The notes below the pieces were generated by a model. It was given only the letters and a program-made list of their open reading frames with translations, searched no databases and had not been told where the DNA came from. Positions 1 to 11,144 of a DNA stretch of 64,000 bases are shown here, in pieces; positions within the stretch are counted from its first letter, which is position 1; every line of letters begins with the position of its first letter. Made by a program: the position numbers and the translations under genes. The DNA comes from Lithobates sylvaticus. Its lineage: Eukaryota > Chordata > Amphibia > Anura > Ranidae. The stretch lies in the NCBI GenBank assembly GCA_028564925.1, contig CM053029.1, positions 432,337,893 to 432,401,892 on the forward strand. The letters are read 5' to 3'.

Positions 1-417
1 GGCGGTGCGGGGCGGCGACGGTAAAGCAGCGCTATATTTAGCGCTGCTTTACCATCGTTTTACCCGCGGTATGCGGCCGCTAGCGGGGTGGTTTTAACCC
101 CCGCTAGCGGCCGCAAAAGGGTTAAAAACCTCCGCAAAGCGCCGCTGCAGCGGCGGTTTGCGGGCGGTATGCCCGCGGTTTCCCATTGATTTCAATGGGA
201 AGGAGCGGTATAGGAGCGGTAAATACACTGCTCCTTCACCGCTCCAAAGATGCTGCTAGCAGGACTTTTGTTGCGGTCCTGCTAGCGCACCGCTCCAGTG
301 TGAAAGCCCGCCGGCTTTCACACTGGAGTGAATGGGGCCGGTTTTTTTTCAGGCGGTATACAGGCGCTATTTTTAGCGCTGTACCGCCTGAAAACCGCCC
401 CAGTGTGAAAGGGGCCT
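1..417. mobile_element. Right end of a palindrome-rich MITE, cut by the window start
   Basis: The stretch is a string of short perfect palindromes, for example AGCGCTATATTTAGCGCT near 33-50 and inverted GCTAGCGGCCGC blocks around 77-113, and it ends in CAGTGTGAAAGGGGCCT. Ends of the type AGGCCCCTTTCACACTGG recur elsewhere in the window, in full at 22683-23057 and as a scrap at 27690-27775. No transposase is visible, so this is a non-autonomous DNA element. The left end lies outside the window. Short open frames in it are palindrome artefacts. Confidence 0.7.
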
Positions 418-933
418 AATTGCTAGAAAATCACAGTAGCAGATATATAATCACAACAGATATATCAGCAGATATATAATCACAGTAGCAGATATGGGCA
501 AGAAAGAGCACACAAAAAGGAATAAAAGGGCACCTATGGTACTGGGACAAGTAACACACAAGCAGCATGTGGATATTGTGGAAACGTGCACCATAAACAT
601 AGTGTCTGTCCGGAAAGGGGGCAGATATGCAATAAATGCAAGAAAAGAGGAAATTTTACCAGGGTGTGGAAACTGTCTTTACAAACCGGAAGGTCAAAAA
701 CACAGTCTGTACACGCCATAGGAGGACAATGATAACAATGCAGGGTCAGACTCATACTGCACCCCAATATATCTTGCAGCAATACAGAAAACAAATCAGT
801 CTGCAGGTGAAGCAAATGTAACATTACAGATAGGGGCTAACAAAATGCCAATCACATTCAAAAAAGATACAGGAGCACAAATAAATTGTGTGCCAAGCCA
901 CATATACTTGGAACACCACAGTAATTAATACCT

Positions 934-1464
934 CTTAGCCACTTGCCGACAGATGCACGCCAATATAAATCGGCACAATGGCCAAGGTGGGCAAATGGGC
1001 GTACCTGTACATCCTCTTTTAGAGGCGGGGATAGCAGGCTGTGCTCACGGGACCGGCAGAATCGAGGTCCGCTGGTTTCCCGGCCAACATGTCACGGAGC
1101 CGCAGAACGGGGAAGTGCAAACATGTAAACAAGGCATTTCCCCATTCTGCCTTGTGTCATGACTGCTCCCTTTCATCGGGAGCAGTGATCACTGTCATGT
1201 GAGCTGAAGCCCACCCCCAGTTAGAATCACTCCCTAGGACACACTTAACCCCTTCATCACCCCCTAGTGGTTAACCCCTTCCCTGCCAGTGTCATTTACA
1301 CAGTAATCAGTTCATTTTTATAGCACTGATCGCTGTATAAATGACAATGGTCCCAAAATAGTGTGAAACGTGTCCGCCATAATGTCGCAGTTCCGATAAA
1401 AAAAATAAAATGTGTGTGTGTATATTATAATATAAATATAATATATGTATGTGTGTGATATATA

Positions 1465-1495
<31 letters not shown>

Positions 1496-1520
1496 AAAAC
1501 GCAGATCGCCACCATCACTG
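934..1520 (+). mobile_element. piggyBac-type MITE fragment inserted in the Gypsy fossil
   Basis: It starts with a terminus-like GCCACTTGCCGACAG and contains the block ending CACACTTAACCCCTTCATC and CAGTGTCATTTACACAGTAA, which recurs at 41760-41870, 58090-58160 and 62030-62105 in TTAA-flanked elements. The right part is lost after the segment around 1500. Gypsy-derived sequence lies on both sides, so this insertion is younger than that fossil. It includes a TG/TA microsatellite and a long A tract (1411-1499). Confidence 0.65.
1411..1499. repeat. TG/TA microsatellite followed by an A tract
   Basis: Alternating TG and TA dinucleotides run from about 1411 to 1472, followed by an almost pure A run to 1499. 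It lies inside the MITE fragment and explains the phenylalanine- and tyrosine-rich open frames on the minus strand. Confidence 0.85.
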
Positions 1521-3500
1521 GGCATTTTCAACTATCCAAATTCTCTCAGGGCCTTGCTCAACTGCGTACACTGCTACAGAAGATGCAAACATGGAAAAGA
1601 CTTTCGACAAAGTGAAAAGACTGATCACTAAACATCCAGGGCCAATACTGAAATATTTTAAACGTAAACTGTGACACTGTACTTCAAGTGGATGCAGCCA
1701 AGTTTGGGTTAGGTGCTGTACTGACTCAAGGACATCCTGTGGCATATGCTTTAAGAGCACTGAACACAACACAAGCCAATTATGCTCAAATTGAGAAAGA
1801 TGCTGGCCATTGTGAATGGATGTGAGAAATTTCATCAGTACATATATGTACCTCTTGTCTGCCGTGGATGGTTATGAAATTACAGCAGTATGATCTCATA
1901 GTGAAGTATAAGCCTGGAAAGGAAACGCTGATGGCAGATACCCTGTCTAGGGTGTTTCCAGAAGGACATGAAGCACGGGATGAACCAGAGTTGGAAGAAC
2001 AGGTACATACAGTACTAGTGAACATTCCAATATCTGATGTACGACTGGAGAAGAGAAGACAAGACAAGACACCAAACAGGATAAAGTTCTAAAAAAAAAA
2101 ACGAATTTGTGTCATGTGCAATGGCTGGCCAAAAAAAAAAAAAAAGTGTCCTGAACTACAGGGATTCTGGCCTATGAAAGATGAGTTATTCATATGGATA
2201 TCATATTCATGGGTGACCATATTCTCATCCCTAAGTCACAGCAGGCAGAAGTACTGGAACAAATCCACCAGGAACATTTGGGCATCACTCTATGCAAGCC
2301 CAGGAGTTGGTTTACTGGCCCAATTTGGACTTTAATATTGAGACACTTGTGAAGAAGTGTGAAACCTGCCAGACATTTCAAAAACACAATGCAGAAGAAC
2401 CTCTTACACCGTGGAATGCTCCCTTGCGGGCATGGCAGACACTAGCTACAGATTGTCCTCCAAAATGAAAACAATTACCTGATCGTAGTAGATTACTACA
2501 GCAAATACTTTTAGCTAGTGCAGCTGAGCGTTAGTCATATGGGCTTTCAAAACAATACTTTCAAGACATTGAGTGTGTGTAGAACGTGTATCTGATAATG
2601 GGCCACAATTCTCGTGTGCTGCATTGCAAATCCATTATACTGAAAGAGCAATCATCAGGGCAGGATGTGTACCTAGGGCTTTTAAACTATCGTGCAACAC
2701 CTATTGAAGGGTTATGCTCACCTGCACAGCTGCTAATGGGTAGAACACCGAGGACCACGTGCCCATTGCACCACAGAAGTTGCAGCCTCAGTCCATCCCA
2801 CATGATCGAGTAACAGCTCAGAGGATCATAAATATGGAAAAGCAAAAACTGTATTTTGATAAATCCACAAATTCCCTTCGTCCACTCTGTGTGACACAGT
2901 CACTGGGATTACATAGGAACCTGTTCGAACTATCAAATAAGCAAATTCACCAAAATCATATATTGTTGAAACCAAGTGGGGACAGAAGCTGAGACGAAAC
3001 AGGCATCATCTTCGTCCAGACACTGACCAAGATACATCATTAGAGGAACTGAATGACCATGGAGATAAAGAACAAGCCCATGATGGCACAGAAGTCCTAA
3101 ACATGGATATTGAGTCGACTGAGGATACCATAAACGTATCAGTATCTGATAATGCTGGGAGTGACTCAACTGAACACCAATCCTATGGATGATGAGCCAG
3201 GAGGTTATCTTCTCTCACTGTGGTCGAGCTATTAAACCAAAAATATGGAGCGACTGTCTCATATTAAAATGTTTTATACTGGAGAAAGAAGATGTAATGG
3301 TGTATGCTTTATGTTATACTTCAAGATCAATTGTTATGCCTAGTTCCTTATGCATGTTAGGAAATAGTTAACAGTCCTAGTCATGTGACCTGGGGGCAGG
3401 GAGCAATAGTTGTTGTAAAATGGACTCTGCTGATTAAATTAAACAGGAGGCCCTTGTTCAAGCTCCTTGCAGTCTGCCTATACTTCGTGTTAATTCAACA

Positions 3501-4418
3501 TAGTCAGGAGGCTGGTGGATGATCCGCAGCATTACCACCCACCCAAAAAATAGCATCCAGCTTTTTGGGGTTGTACATATGCCATGTGCACAATGCTTTG
3601 TGGTCACAGCAAAAATTATACTCCAACACCAAATGCGAACCATTCAAGTAAATGGGACCACACCGCAACCATGAGCCTAACACTTAAGTTATGACTGTGG
3701 TGCGGTATCTCCATAAGAAATCACCATTCAGCTGCCAGAAAAAAAAAAAAATGTGCATTTAGGAGGCAGCTGTATTGCCTCCTGAATGCCTGGCAGCTGC
3801 TGTCCTATGGCCCTCAAGAAATCGATCCCCCGCAGATTGCTTTTCAGAGGGGTGGCAAAGGTTTCTGCCCACGTGAACGAGCTCCAGTTCACATCCCTGG
3901 TGATCAGGTTTTTAGGTTTACGTTTGCCACATTCTTGGTGTCATCCATCATTAGATTTTAATGTGATGTCCTGATGTAAAGGTGGGGGGAGGCCTGATGA
4001 TTCTGATCTAAATTGGCTGCAGGTTGACAGCCCCACTGAGAACAATGGGAAACTTCCGGCTATCACAGCCACTTGCATGTAACTGCTCATGCAGCAATCA
4101 CATGGAATTGATCGGTCCTGAATGCCGGCAGTCCATGTCCAGGTCAGATCACTCGTTTGTGATTGCAGCTTAAGTGATTACATGCAAGTGGGCACGATTA
4201 GCTGTGAGAGCAGGCAGCTTCCCACTGCGGTCAATGGGTCTGTCTGCTCACAGCTAATCGCAGAAACTCCCACTGGGGTTTTCACAGCTGATCGAAGATA
4301 GGATGTATAAGTGTGAATGCACCCTAAAGCGTCAGATAAGCAGTGTGTGGGCAGGTTCCTTTACCATAGCAGGACATACAGGTCATGTCTGAAGTTACTT
4401 TATACTATAAATAGTATA
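3501..4418. other. Gene-free stretch with old MITE-like sequence
   Basis: No coding sequence is recognised. Paired inverted blocks such as GATTAGCTGTGAGAGCAG (near 4197) with CTGCTCACAGCTAATCG (near 4244) suggest a folded MITE. The segment ends near 4327 in AAGTGTGAATGCACCCTAAAG, a terminus style shared by several families here (compare 12310-12330). No clean target duplication was found, so the limits are uncertain. Confidence 0.4.
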
Positions 4419-4426
4419 GTCTAGAC

Positions 4427-4690
4427 CAGGGATATGCAATTAGCGGACCTCCAGCTGTTGCAGAACTACAAGTCCCATGACACATAGCAAGACTGACAGC
4501 CACAAGCATGACACCAAGAGGCAGAGGCATGATGGGACTTGCAATTAGCGGACCTCCAGCCTTTGCAAAACTACAAGTCCCATCATGCCTCTGCCTCTTG
4601 GTGTCATGCTTGTGGCTGTCAGAGTCTTGCTATGTGTCATGGGACTGGTAGTTCTGCAACAGCTGGAGGTCCGCTAATTGCATATCCCTG
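4427..4690. mobile_element. hAT-type hairpin MITE with 8-bp target duplication
   Basis: The termini are CAGGGATATGCAATTAGC and its reverse complement, and almost the whole 264 bp folds on itself. The flanks are GTCTAGAC (4419-4426) and GTCTAGAG (4691-4698), an 8-bp duplication with one mismatch. An 8-bp duplication and CAGGG-type ends are diagnostic of the hAT superfamily. The target fits the NTCTAGAN preference known for Charlie-like hATs. It contains no coding sequence. Confidence 0.9.
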
Positions 4691-5010
4691 GTCTAGAGTA
4701 AGGCTCCAAGGCAGGTGGAGTTGATCTAGAGTTATGATGGAAGATCTCAATATTAAAGTGGAAGTCCACCCCAACACTTAAATTATCCCCATGCAATCCT
4801 TAATGTGAGCCAAGTTCAGACTTGTGTCTCAAAATTTTTTTGCAGAATCCAGTGCCGTCACATGACTTTGAATCTACTTCCTTCTGAGACTAAAATCAGC
4901 CAGTGGGTGTGGTTACTGAAAGCTAGTGACATCACTTCATAGGGGGGACACTGTTCCTGTATAGCCAGTGAGTGTATACAGCATGGGAGGAGCTAATCAT
5001 AGGTTCCTGC

Positions 5011-5182
5011 TAGAGCTGCACAATTAATCGTTAAAAAAAAAATCATAATCTCGATTCAACCCCCCCCCCCCCCCCATATCATCATATAAACAAGTGGAGA
5101 AACTATCTGCTCACTCGGCTGTCAAAAGAAAAAACATTGGGCAGTCTGCAATTCTCATTTTAGCCAGAATCGTGCAGCTCTA
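5011..5182. mobile_element. hAT MITE with perfect 8-bp target duplication
   Basis: The ends are TAGAGCTGCACAATTAAT and ATCGTGCAGCTCTA. Both sides carry the same 8 bp, GTTCCTGC (5003-5010 and 5183-5190). It is 172 bp long, non-coding, with a C tract in the middle, and sits inside the TTAA composite. Confidence 0.9.
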
Positions 5183-5410
5183 GTTCCTGCCCAGTGTTCT
5201 CTCATTGTACATCTTAATTCATGAGAAAATTAAGGAGTAAAAAGCCCCACCCACACAGGACACAGGGGGGTGGAAGGGGCAGGGCACATATACAGTATAG
5301 CTGTGTACGGGAGAAGGGAGCTGGACATGGGGGGGGGTCTGTCAGTGTAGATAGAAGTGCTCTGGTGTCTCAGCTCACAGTCTACAAAGATCATAGGCAA
5401 TTACACTAAG

Positions 5411-6192
5411 GCCGTTTCCACTAGTGCAACTTGTCATGCGACTTTGGACACAAAGTTGCATGACAAGTCACAGCCTATTAATTTCAATGGCACCCGTTCC
5501 CATCTATGTGACTTTGAAAAGGTATCTGCAGTGCTTAGATGTGACTTTGATCCAGAGAATGTAAAGTTGGATCAAAGCTGCACTCAAATTCTCACTCTAA
5601 AATCGTGCAACTTTGTGGTTGCAATAGTGGAAACATGACTTGTCATGCGACTATGCATCAAAGTAGTGCAGGCACCTTTTCAAATTTGCATAGATGGGAA
5701 CGTTTGCCATTGAAATCAATGGACTGCGACTTGTCATACGACTTAATGTGTCCAAAGTCGCATGACAAGTCACAGCCCATTGATTTCAATGGCACTTGTT
5801 CCCATCTATGAGACTTTGATAAAGGTACCTGCAATGCTTTGATGCGACTTTGATCCAGAGTGTAAAGTTGGATCAAAGCTGCACTCAAACGCTCTCTAAA
5901 TTGCACAGCTTTGGAGTCACTGTGCTGTCATTAGGCAGAGCGGGGAGATTCTGTTTAAATTGGCATCTCCCCGTTCTTGAGCTCCATGACATGATCACAG
6001 GTATCCCTGTGGCGATCGAGTCCGCGGGCACGGTCATGGATCTTGCGCGCCGCCGGCGTCGGCCACTGCAGGAAATGCAAAGTAACGTACGGGTACGTTA
6101 CTTTGCCCAGCCGTGCCATTCTGCCGACGTAAAAGTACAGGAGCCAGTCGAGAACCGGTTAATGTGTCCAGACAAGTCGCACTAGTGGAAAC
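5411..6192. mobile_element. Palindromic MITE with GTTTCCACTAGTGC ends
   Basis: The left end GCCGTTTCCACTAGTGCAAC matches the reverse complement of the right end, CACTAGTGGAAAC. Inside, blocks with GACTTGTCATACGACTT and the reverse complement AGTCGCATGACAAGTC repeat on both strands, giving large stems. Part of the interior (about 5930-6165) resembles the GC-rich 5' portion of the piggyBac-type elements found at 934 and 61738. The target duplication is not resolved. Confidence 0.65.
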
Positions 6193-6654
6193 AAACTCAT
6201 TACTCACATGTAGCTCCCTCAGCTGGACCATGCATAAACAACCACATGGTTGTACACTGTAGAAAATCTGCACCATGTTGCATTGTAATCTATATTATAG
6301 TTTCTAACAAACAGGACTCTCTCACCTAAGACAGGAGGAGATCTGAGATGGAGAGGAGGGATTGGGGATGGGGCTGGGCAGGTCTAGGCATGTCTGTCTA
6401 AAAAGAGGTGTAGGGATGTTGGGCATGTATCAGAAGGACAATGTTTTCAGGAAGTGAGAGGCCCCCATGCAGAATTCAGAAATAAGGAAGTAAGGTTGTC
6501 CCTGAAGAACAGGAAGAAGCTGATTGTCTGGCTTTGATTAGACTTTCTAAACGACACAAACCGCTAGACAGGAAATGAATAATGTCAAAAGATAAAGACA
6601 TTTTACATATAATTATTAGAAAAGTTCTCATTTTTGACTGGACTTCCACTTTAA

Positions 6655-7020
6655 AGCGGAGGTTCACATAAAAATTGAACCTCCGCTTTTCGGAACCCCC
6701 CCCCCCCCTCCGGTGTCACATTTGGCACCTTTCAGGGGGGAGGGGGGATGCAGATACCTATCTAAAACAGGTATTTGCACCCACTTCCGGGCATAGACTC
6801 CCACGGCGACTCGCGAATGCGCAGTAGGGAACCGGAAAGTAAAGTCGCTATGCTTAATTTCCCGATTCTCTTAACGAAGATGGCGGCGGCAGCATCAGAG
6901 GACCGAGGGATGGTTCGGCCTCGGGTGCCGACATCGCTGGACCCTGGGACAGGTAAGTCAGTAGCTGCAGTATTTGTAGCTGCTGACTTTAAAAAAAAAT
7001 AAATAAAATAAACTTCCGAT
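6655..7020. mobile_element. TTAA-flanked MITE, back to back with the previous one
   Basis: It begins AAGCGGAGGTTCACAT directly after TTAA (6651-6654) and ends before TTAA at 7021-7024. A local stem (AGCGGAGGTTC pairing with GAACCTCCGCT) sits at its left end. The right terminus is a poor match to the left, so the right limit is less secure. No coding content is recognised. Confidence 0.6.
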
Positions 7021-7204
7021 TTAAGGTTAATGAGAGTTTTAAAAAGCCAATGGGTATCTACGCAAAGCTGAAATACCAGCCTCGGGCATAATGAAGACTT
7101 AGCATTATTAGATCTTGGACCTCATGTTATGCTATACCTCAGCAGAAGGGATAACTTTTATATTAGGTAAAGTGTAAAGGGTTCAGCAGTACTTATGTGG
7201 ATGA

Positions 7205-7612
7205 ACAGCATAAGTAAGACTTGAAGTGGTTCTAAAAAGGCAGGAGGTTTTCTATCATAATGCATGCTATGCATGAAGTTAAAAAAACCTTCAGTGTGCA
7301 GCAGCCCCCTGCAAATACTTACCTGAGCCCCATCTCGAACCAACGATGTTGCACGAGAGCCTCGGCTGTCTGGGACTCTCCCTTCATCGGCTCCTGCTGC
7401 AGTCAAAGTCAGTAAGCCAATAAGGAGAGAGAGGGGGCAGTGCCTCGGCTCGGGTGCCTCCATAGCAAGCGGCTTGCTGTGAGGGCACTCGGCAGGAGGG
7501 AGGGGCCTGGAGCGCTGGCGAGGGACCAGAGAAGAGGAGGAGGATCTGGGATGCTCTGTGCAAAACCACCGCTCAGAGCAGGTAAGCAATTATAACGTTT
7601 ATTATTTTTAAA
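7205..7612. repeat. Dispersed GTGGTTCTAAA-family element
   Basis: It starts AAGTGGTTCTAAAAAGG and shares blocks with 10740-10910 and 36783-37159: GTGCAGCAGCCC, a T-rich pair around the palindrome GCATGCTATGCATG, GCACGAGAGCCT, and CCAATAAGGAGAGAGAG. These three copies define a dispersed family. No clean flanking duplication is seen. Confidence 0.6.
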
Positions 7613-7784
7613 CCGAAAGAAAACAAAACAAGGACTTTAGTATCTCGTTAAGCAAGCATTGTTGCACTGTGAAAACAATTCCTTTTCAATGCAAAATAGT
7701 TGGCTTGTATGGAGTTTATGTTGCCAGTGTATAATTTCACACGGTACAAGCAAAACCGTCAGAAGCTGATAATTACATACTTAC

Positions 7785-7914
7785 ATTCTCATGTTGCATG
7801 TGCTTCAAAAGTCTCAGTTCCCTATACGCTCGTTTTGCAAAGAGCTCCGACTGAAAAGGACGGTACAGCTTCTTGATGGCTACTTTTGTTCCAGTTCTAT
7901 TGTCAAGAGAAGAG
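7785..7914 (-). CDS. MAPK12: MAPK12 (p38-gamma MAP kinase) exon 2
   Basis: This 130-bp exon encodes residues 41 (in part) to 84 of a stress-activated MAP kinase that phosphorylates Ser/Thr-Pro sites and is activated by MKK3/MKK6. The translation reads [20 protein letters not shown] and continues through [20 protein letters not shown] to QHEN. It holds the VAIK lysine that positions ATP (Lys55) and the helix-C glutamate of AYRE (Glu73), 18 residues later as in p38-alpha. The stretch [20 protein letters not shown] fits p38-gamma better than alpha or delta, which read KKLSRPFQS. The acceptor TTACAG lies at 7920-7915 and the donor GTAAGT starts at 7784. The 2+1 codon split matches exon 1. The 130-bp length is, from memory, that of exon 2 in mammalian p38 genes. 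Assignment to MAPK12 rather than another p38 is strong but rests on two exons. Confidence 0.93.
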
Positions 7915-7920
7915 CTGTAA

Positions 7921-8755
7921 CACACAAACATGTAATTACAAGTTACATTACATAACCAGAGGCAACTGGGAAGGTCTGAAAAAGCACAAAAGAACAAAAC
8001 ACACACGCACACATTTTCCAAATGCAGCACAGTTGTGTTTCTGTACAAAAAAAAAGGACACTGCCTCATATTAGACATTGCAGATTTTGCATAATTAGCT
8101 GCATTCTGTTTGACTTTAAACTAATGAGAGTGAGATGGGCTTTAATTAGCATGCAATATAAAAAAAAAAAAAAATATGTACAGTTTGCCACATTAACAAA
8201 ACTCCATCTCACCCAGCCGGAGAGCTACCCACACACAGCACGGCTGTCCATGAAGCAATCATTTACGATCTGTTCCAGAAATGATAGGCTGGTGTCGCGC
8301 AGGAACAATTTAAAACTGGGGGTGGTAATGAGAAAAGTCTGATACGCACAGTGCTATGGTTGATCCTGGATTATAATTACAAAATATGTAGGACGCTCAC
8401 TCGTGTAGATGTGTCATGCCATTAGGAGCACCAAAATCGCACTGGTTATAGTGTAGGAAGCTTATGCTAGTACCTTCCGTTTTAGAATGGTAAAGCTTTT
8501 TTTTTTTTTATTTTATTGCAAAGTAAATGGGATTTCGCAAAGAATCACGGATAAAAGGTTATCAGTTTGCGCTTTATGGAGTTCTATAGAATACACCCCC
8601 ACTCATGTGGTGGGAACTTTAATAGAAAGATATTACAAAACGAGAGCAGATGGATTTAAACCCCAAAAGCCTGCAAGAGACCAGGTTCAACACTGCCAAA
8701 GCTGTTTTTACATATTTTTTGCAAACATGCGTGGAAATTAATTTAGACCTGAATA
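7921..8755. other. Intron 1 sequence next to exon 2, no feature recognised
   Basis: This is AT-rich sequence with short A and T runs (for example 8161-8174 and 8490-8502). I see no terminal inverted repeat, target duplication or coding similarity. It is among the few stretches that could be original intron rather than transposon. Confidence 0.5.
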
Positions 8756-8759
8756 TTAA

Positions 8760-9159
8760 GGCTCCATGCACACTGGGCAGTAAAATAACGGTATAAAAAC
8801 GGCAGTAGCTTTGCAGTGAGTCTTTCAACGTTTTATCATTTATTAGCGTTTTTCCACGCGCTTTTTTTTTTTTTTCCTAATAGGATTTTTTATTTTTTTT
8901 TCAATGGATCAAAAACGTTAAAAATAGTGAGCCACGTTTGAGCGTTTAGCGACGTTTAATGTTTTTAATCGGTTTTTTTGTGGTCAGAAAAACACCTCCT
9001 GAACGTGATTTTAGGGCTTTCAGACAACAGCCCATAAACTCCACTGCTGATATCCTATGTGTCCATGTACACATGGACGTTTAACAGGAGGGGAGTTTAT
9101 GGGCCGTTTAAAAAAATAAAAATAAATGGCCGTTTATGAGCTTCAGTGTGCATGGAGCC
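8760..9159. mobile_element. MITE with GGCTCCATGCACACTG ends
   Basis: The ends GGCTCCATGCACACTG and CAGTGTGCATGGAGCC are perfect inverted repeats about 400 bp apart. They are flanked by TTAA at 8756-8759 and 9160-9163. It may instead use a TTA duplication with an extra A at the left end, as the element at 22683-23057 does, which would make it Harbinger-like rather than piggyBac/Kolobok-like. The interior is T-rich with repeated GCGTTT motifs and no coding sequence. Confidence 0.8.
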
Positions 9160-9163
9160 TTAA

Positions 9164-9561
9164 AGTGGTTGTAAACCCTTACAAACCACTTGGACCTACA
9201 GGTAAGCCTAGATTAAGGCTTACCTTTAGGTCAAAGAAATATCTCCTAAACCTACACGGTTTAGGAGATATTTGCCAAAAGACAGGCACCGCTGTCTACG
9301 GCGCATGTGCCGTAAACAGCGGCGCGCAGGCACACTGAGTACGCCACTCTCAACGGCGATATGCGCGGGAGTGACGTCATCGCGGCACCGTCGAATGACC
9401 GCGCCGGAGCCGCAAGACCCACCAAGAAGATACAGGGCTCCGTACACAAGGGGACAGCGTGACTTCGCTGGCTCCTGTGTCAGGTAAGTGACACATAATG
9501 GACTACTATGCTTTACCTTTGCAGGGAAACAAAGATCTAACCATTAGGGTTTACTTCCTCT
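9164..9561. mobile_element. TTAA-flanked MITE sharing a TTAA with its neighbour
   Basis: The left end AAGTGGTTGTAAACCCTT resembles the reverse complement of the right end, AAGAGGAAGTAAACCCTAA. It is flanked by TTAA at 9160-9163 and 9562-9565. The left TTAA is the same four bases that close the preceding MITE. Inside is a stem around ATATCTCCTAAACC/GGTTTAGGAGATAT (9238-9272) and a GC-rich half. Confidence 0.75.
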
Positions 9562-9565
9562 TTAA

Positions 9566-10250
9566 TAAAACCACCAATTATATATTTATACTTCTGTTTA
9601 TAATTATATAATTTTCTGGAAGCAGACACCCTAGAGAATAAAATAGTGGTAGTTCCAATTTTATTTTATGTGTAATTTTATATGTCACGATATTTCCACA
9701 AAAGTCTAGGAAACTCAAAATTTCAGTTAAAAATACACTAAAAAGTTAAATTTAGAGCACACAACTGCAATAAATTACCCAACATGTCAAACCTTAAATT
9801 TAAGTTTGAGTGCACCAGTGAAATGGCAAACTTCAGTACCCTATATTTTCCACTTTTAAAAGCCCCCTAGAGGTCATCAGTTTTGTGTTACGGAGGAGGT
9901 GCTAAAAATATTTCTCACTCCATCGTGCGCGGCGATATGCAACATGTCTATCGCAATCAGTTTTTATTTGTAAATGCCCCTGACACGTGGGTTTACGTTT
10001 GCACGTGTGTATATGTGGGGGCCTCAAAATGTTTTTGGGGTGGAATATGTGCTTGGGTGCAACTTAATTTTTTTACAATTTCATTTACTTAATCCCCCCC
10101 CCCCCCCCCCATTACATAGGGGATAAAAAGTCCCTCATGTGATTTTGACAGGTGTAGTTTAATGAGACATCCAGAATCTAAAAGGTCCCATTGCTTTACA
10201 TTCTTTCCCAGGAATGTTGTCCGGGGACACAGAGGCAAACCTGGAAGTGA
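9566..10250. repeat. Diverged copy of the 19245-20430 repeat family
   Basis: Fragments such as AACATGTCAAACCTTAAATT, GTGTTACGGAGGAGGTGCTA and GCGCGGCGATATGC align in order with 19550-19700. The copy is more diverged than the one at 59826-60795. A C tract lies at 10094-10110. The ends are not visible. Confidence 0.5.
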
Positions 10251-10260
10251 CGTCAAAACA

Positions 10261-10337
10261 CAAAGCTTTCTGGGTCAGCAACAACGAAAGTACGATACGT
10301 AGAGAGCAAAGCTTTCTGGGTCAGCAACAACGAAAGT
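10261..10337 (+). repeat. Short direct duplication, 46-bp spacing
   Basis: The block CAAAGCTTTCTGGGTCAGCA and its continuation through ACAACGAAAGT occur at 10261 and again at 10307. The two copies are identical over about 31 bp. Confidence 0.85.
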
Positions 10338-10719
10338 GGACGCGTGTCTGCTCTGCTCCCTCCCTACCCAGTGACACCCGCTAGGTCAGTCCCGGGTCTG
10401 CAGATGGGCAAGTGGAGCCCGGGATGTCGGGGCACACAGGGGCAGGATGGTGAGCCATTACCGGGGTGTGTAAAAGCAATTGGGCAGGCCATACATGAAT
10501 CCATCCCCCTCATCCGATGTGTATAGGGTACACAGAGGTCTATTACTGACAGATTAGCTATGGTTGACAAACTGGGCATGTCAGCTAAAGTCATGATCTA
10601 TATTTTTCGGTGTTATCGCGTGCTAGAATCGCAAGTTCAGTCGCAGTGCTGGTCACACTAAAATACTCAACTTGATTGTAAAGGTTCGTTATTTTTTTTT
10701 TTTTTTTTTTTTTAAATAA

Positions 10720-10910
10720 AATGTTATACTTATTTCCTCTTACCTCTTTAACCCCCCAATGCATACCCGAGCCCGATCTTTCTCCAGCGATGTGCACGAG
10801 AGCCTTGGCTCTCCCTCCTCATTGGCTCCCGCTGCTGTCAATCACAGCCAGTGAGCCAATAAGGAGGGAGAGAGGGAGGGAGGGAGGGAGAGAGGGAGGG
10901 AGCTGTGCCC
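10720..10910. repeat. Fragment of the GTGGTTCTAAA-family repeat
   Basis: It shares CCCGAGCCCGAT, CCAGCGATGTGCACGAGAGCC and CCAATAAGGAGGGAGAG with 7300-7440 and 36880-36930. It ends in a GGGAGGGAGAGA microsatellite (10862-10901) that runs into the fold-back element. Confidence 0.55.
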
Positions 10911-11108
10911 ACCCCAAAGCACCTTGTCCCCATGTTGATGAGGACAAGGGCCTCTTCCCAACAACCCTGGCTGTTGGTTTCGGGGTCTGCGGGGGGGGGT
11001 CTTATCAGAATCTGGGAGCCCCCCCCCTTACACAAGGGGGCCCCCCAGATCCCAGCCCCCCACCTCATGTGAATGAGTATGGGGTACATTGTACCCCTAC
11101 CCATTCAC

Positions 11109-11144
<36 letters not shown>

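Larger units (their letters stand above)
424..3500 (+). mobile_element. Fossil Ty3/Gypsy-type LTR retrotransposon, broken
   Basis: Scattered plus-strand protein traces occur in the usual order. There is a CCHC zinc-knuckle-like stretch (about 560-670), an aspartic-protease motif DTGAQINC (about 865-890), the RNase H region with VDASKFGLGAVLTQG (about 1690-1740), the polymerase-to-integrase linker (about 1870-1960) and weak integrase-like sequence (about 2200-2900). A possible 3' LTR runs from about 3298 to a CA end at 3500. The element is heavily broken, with many disruptions, and is split by a later piggyBac-type insertion at 934-1520. It is old: no paired LTR is seen and the reading frames are in pieces. 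Most of the gag region and the first part of the reverse transcriptase are not recognisable. Confidence 0.75.
4757..6650. mobile_element. TTAA-flanked composite MITE with nested insertions
   Basis: The termini AAGTGGAAGTCCA and TGGACTTCCACTT are inverted and directly flanked by TTAA at 4753-4756 and 6651-6654. TTAA duplications are typical of the piggyBac and Kolobok superfamilies. The 1.9-kb body is inflated by later arrivals: a hAT MITE at 5011-5182 and a palindromic element at about 5411-6192. The right-hand TTAA is also the left TTAA of the next element. Confidence 0.75.

Noticed and set aside
8487-8741. 84-codon frame near exon 2
   Set aside because: It runs against the gene's strand in intron 1, begins with a T-run-encoded Phe stretch and shows no homology.
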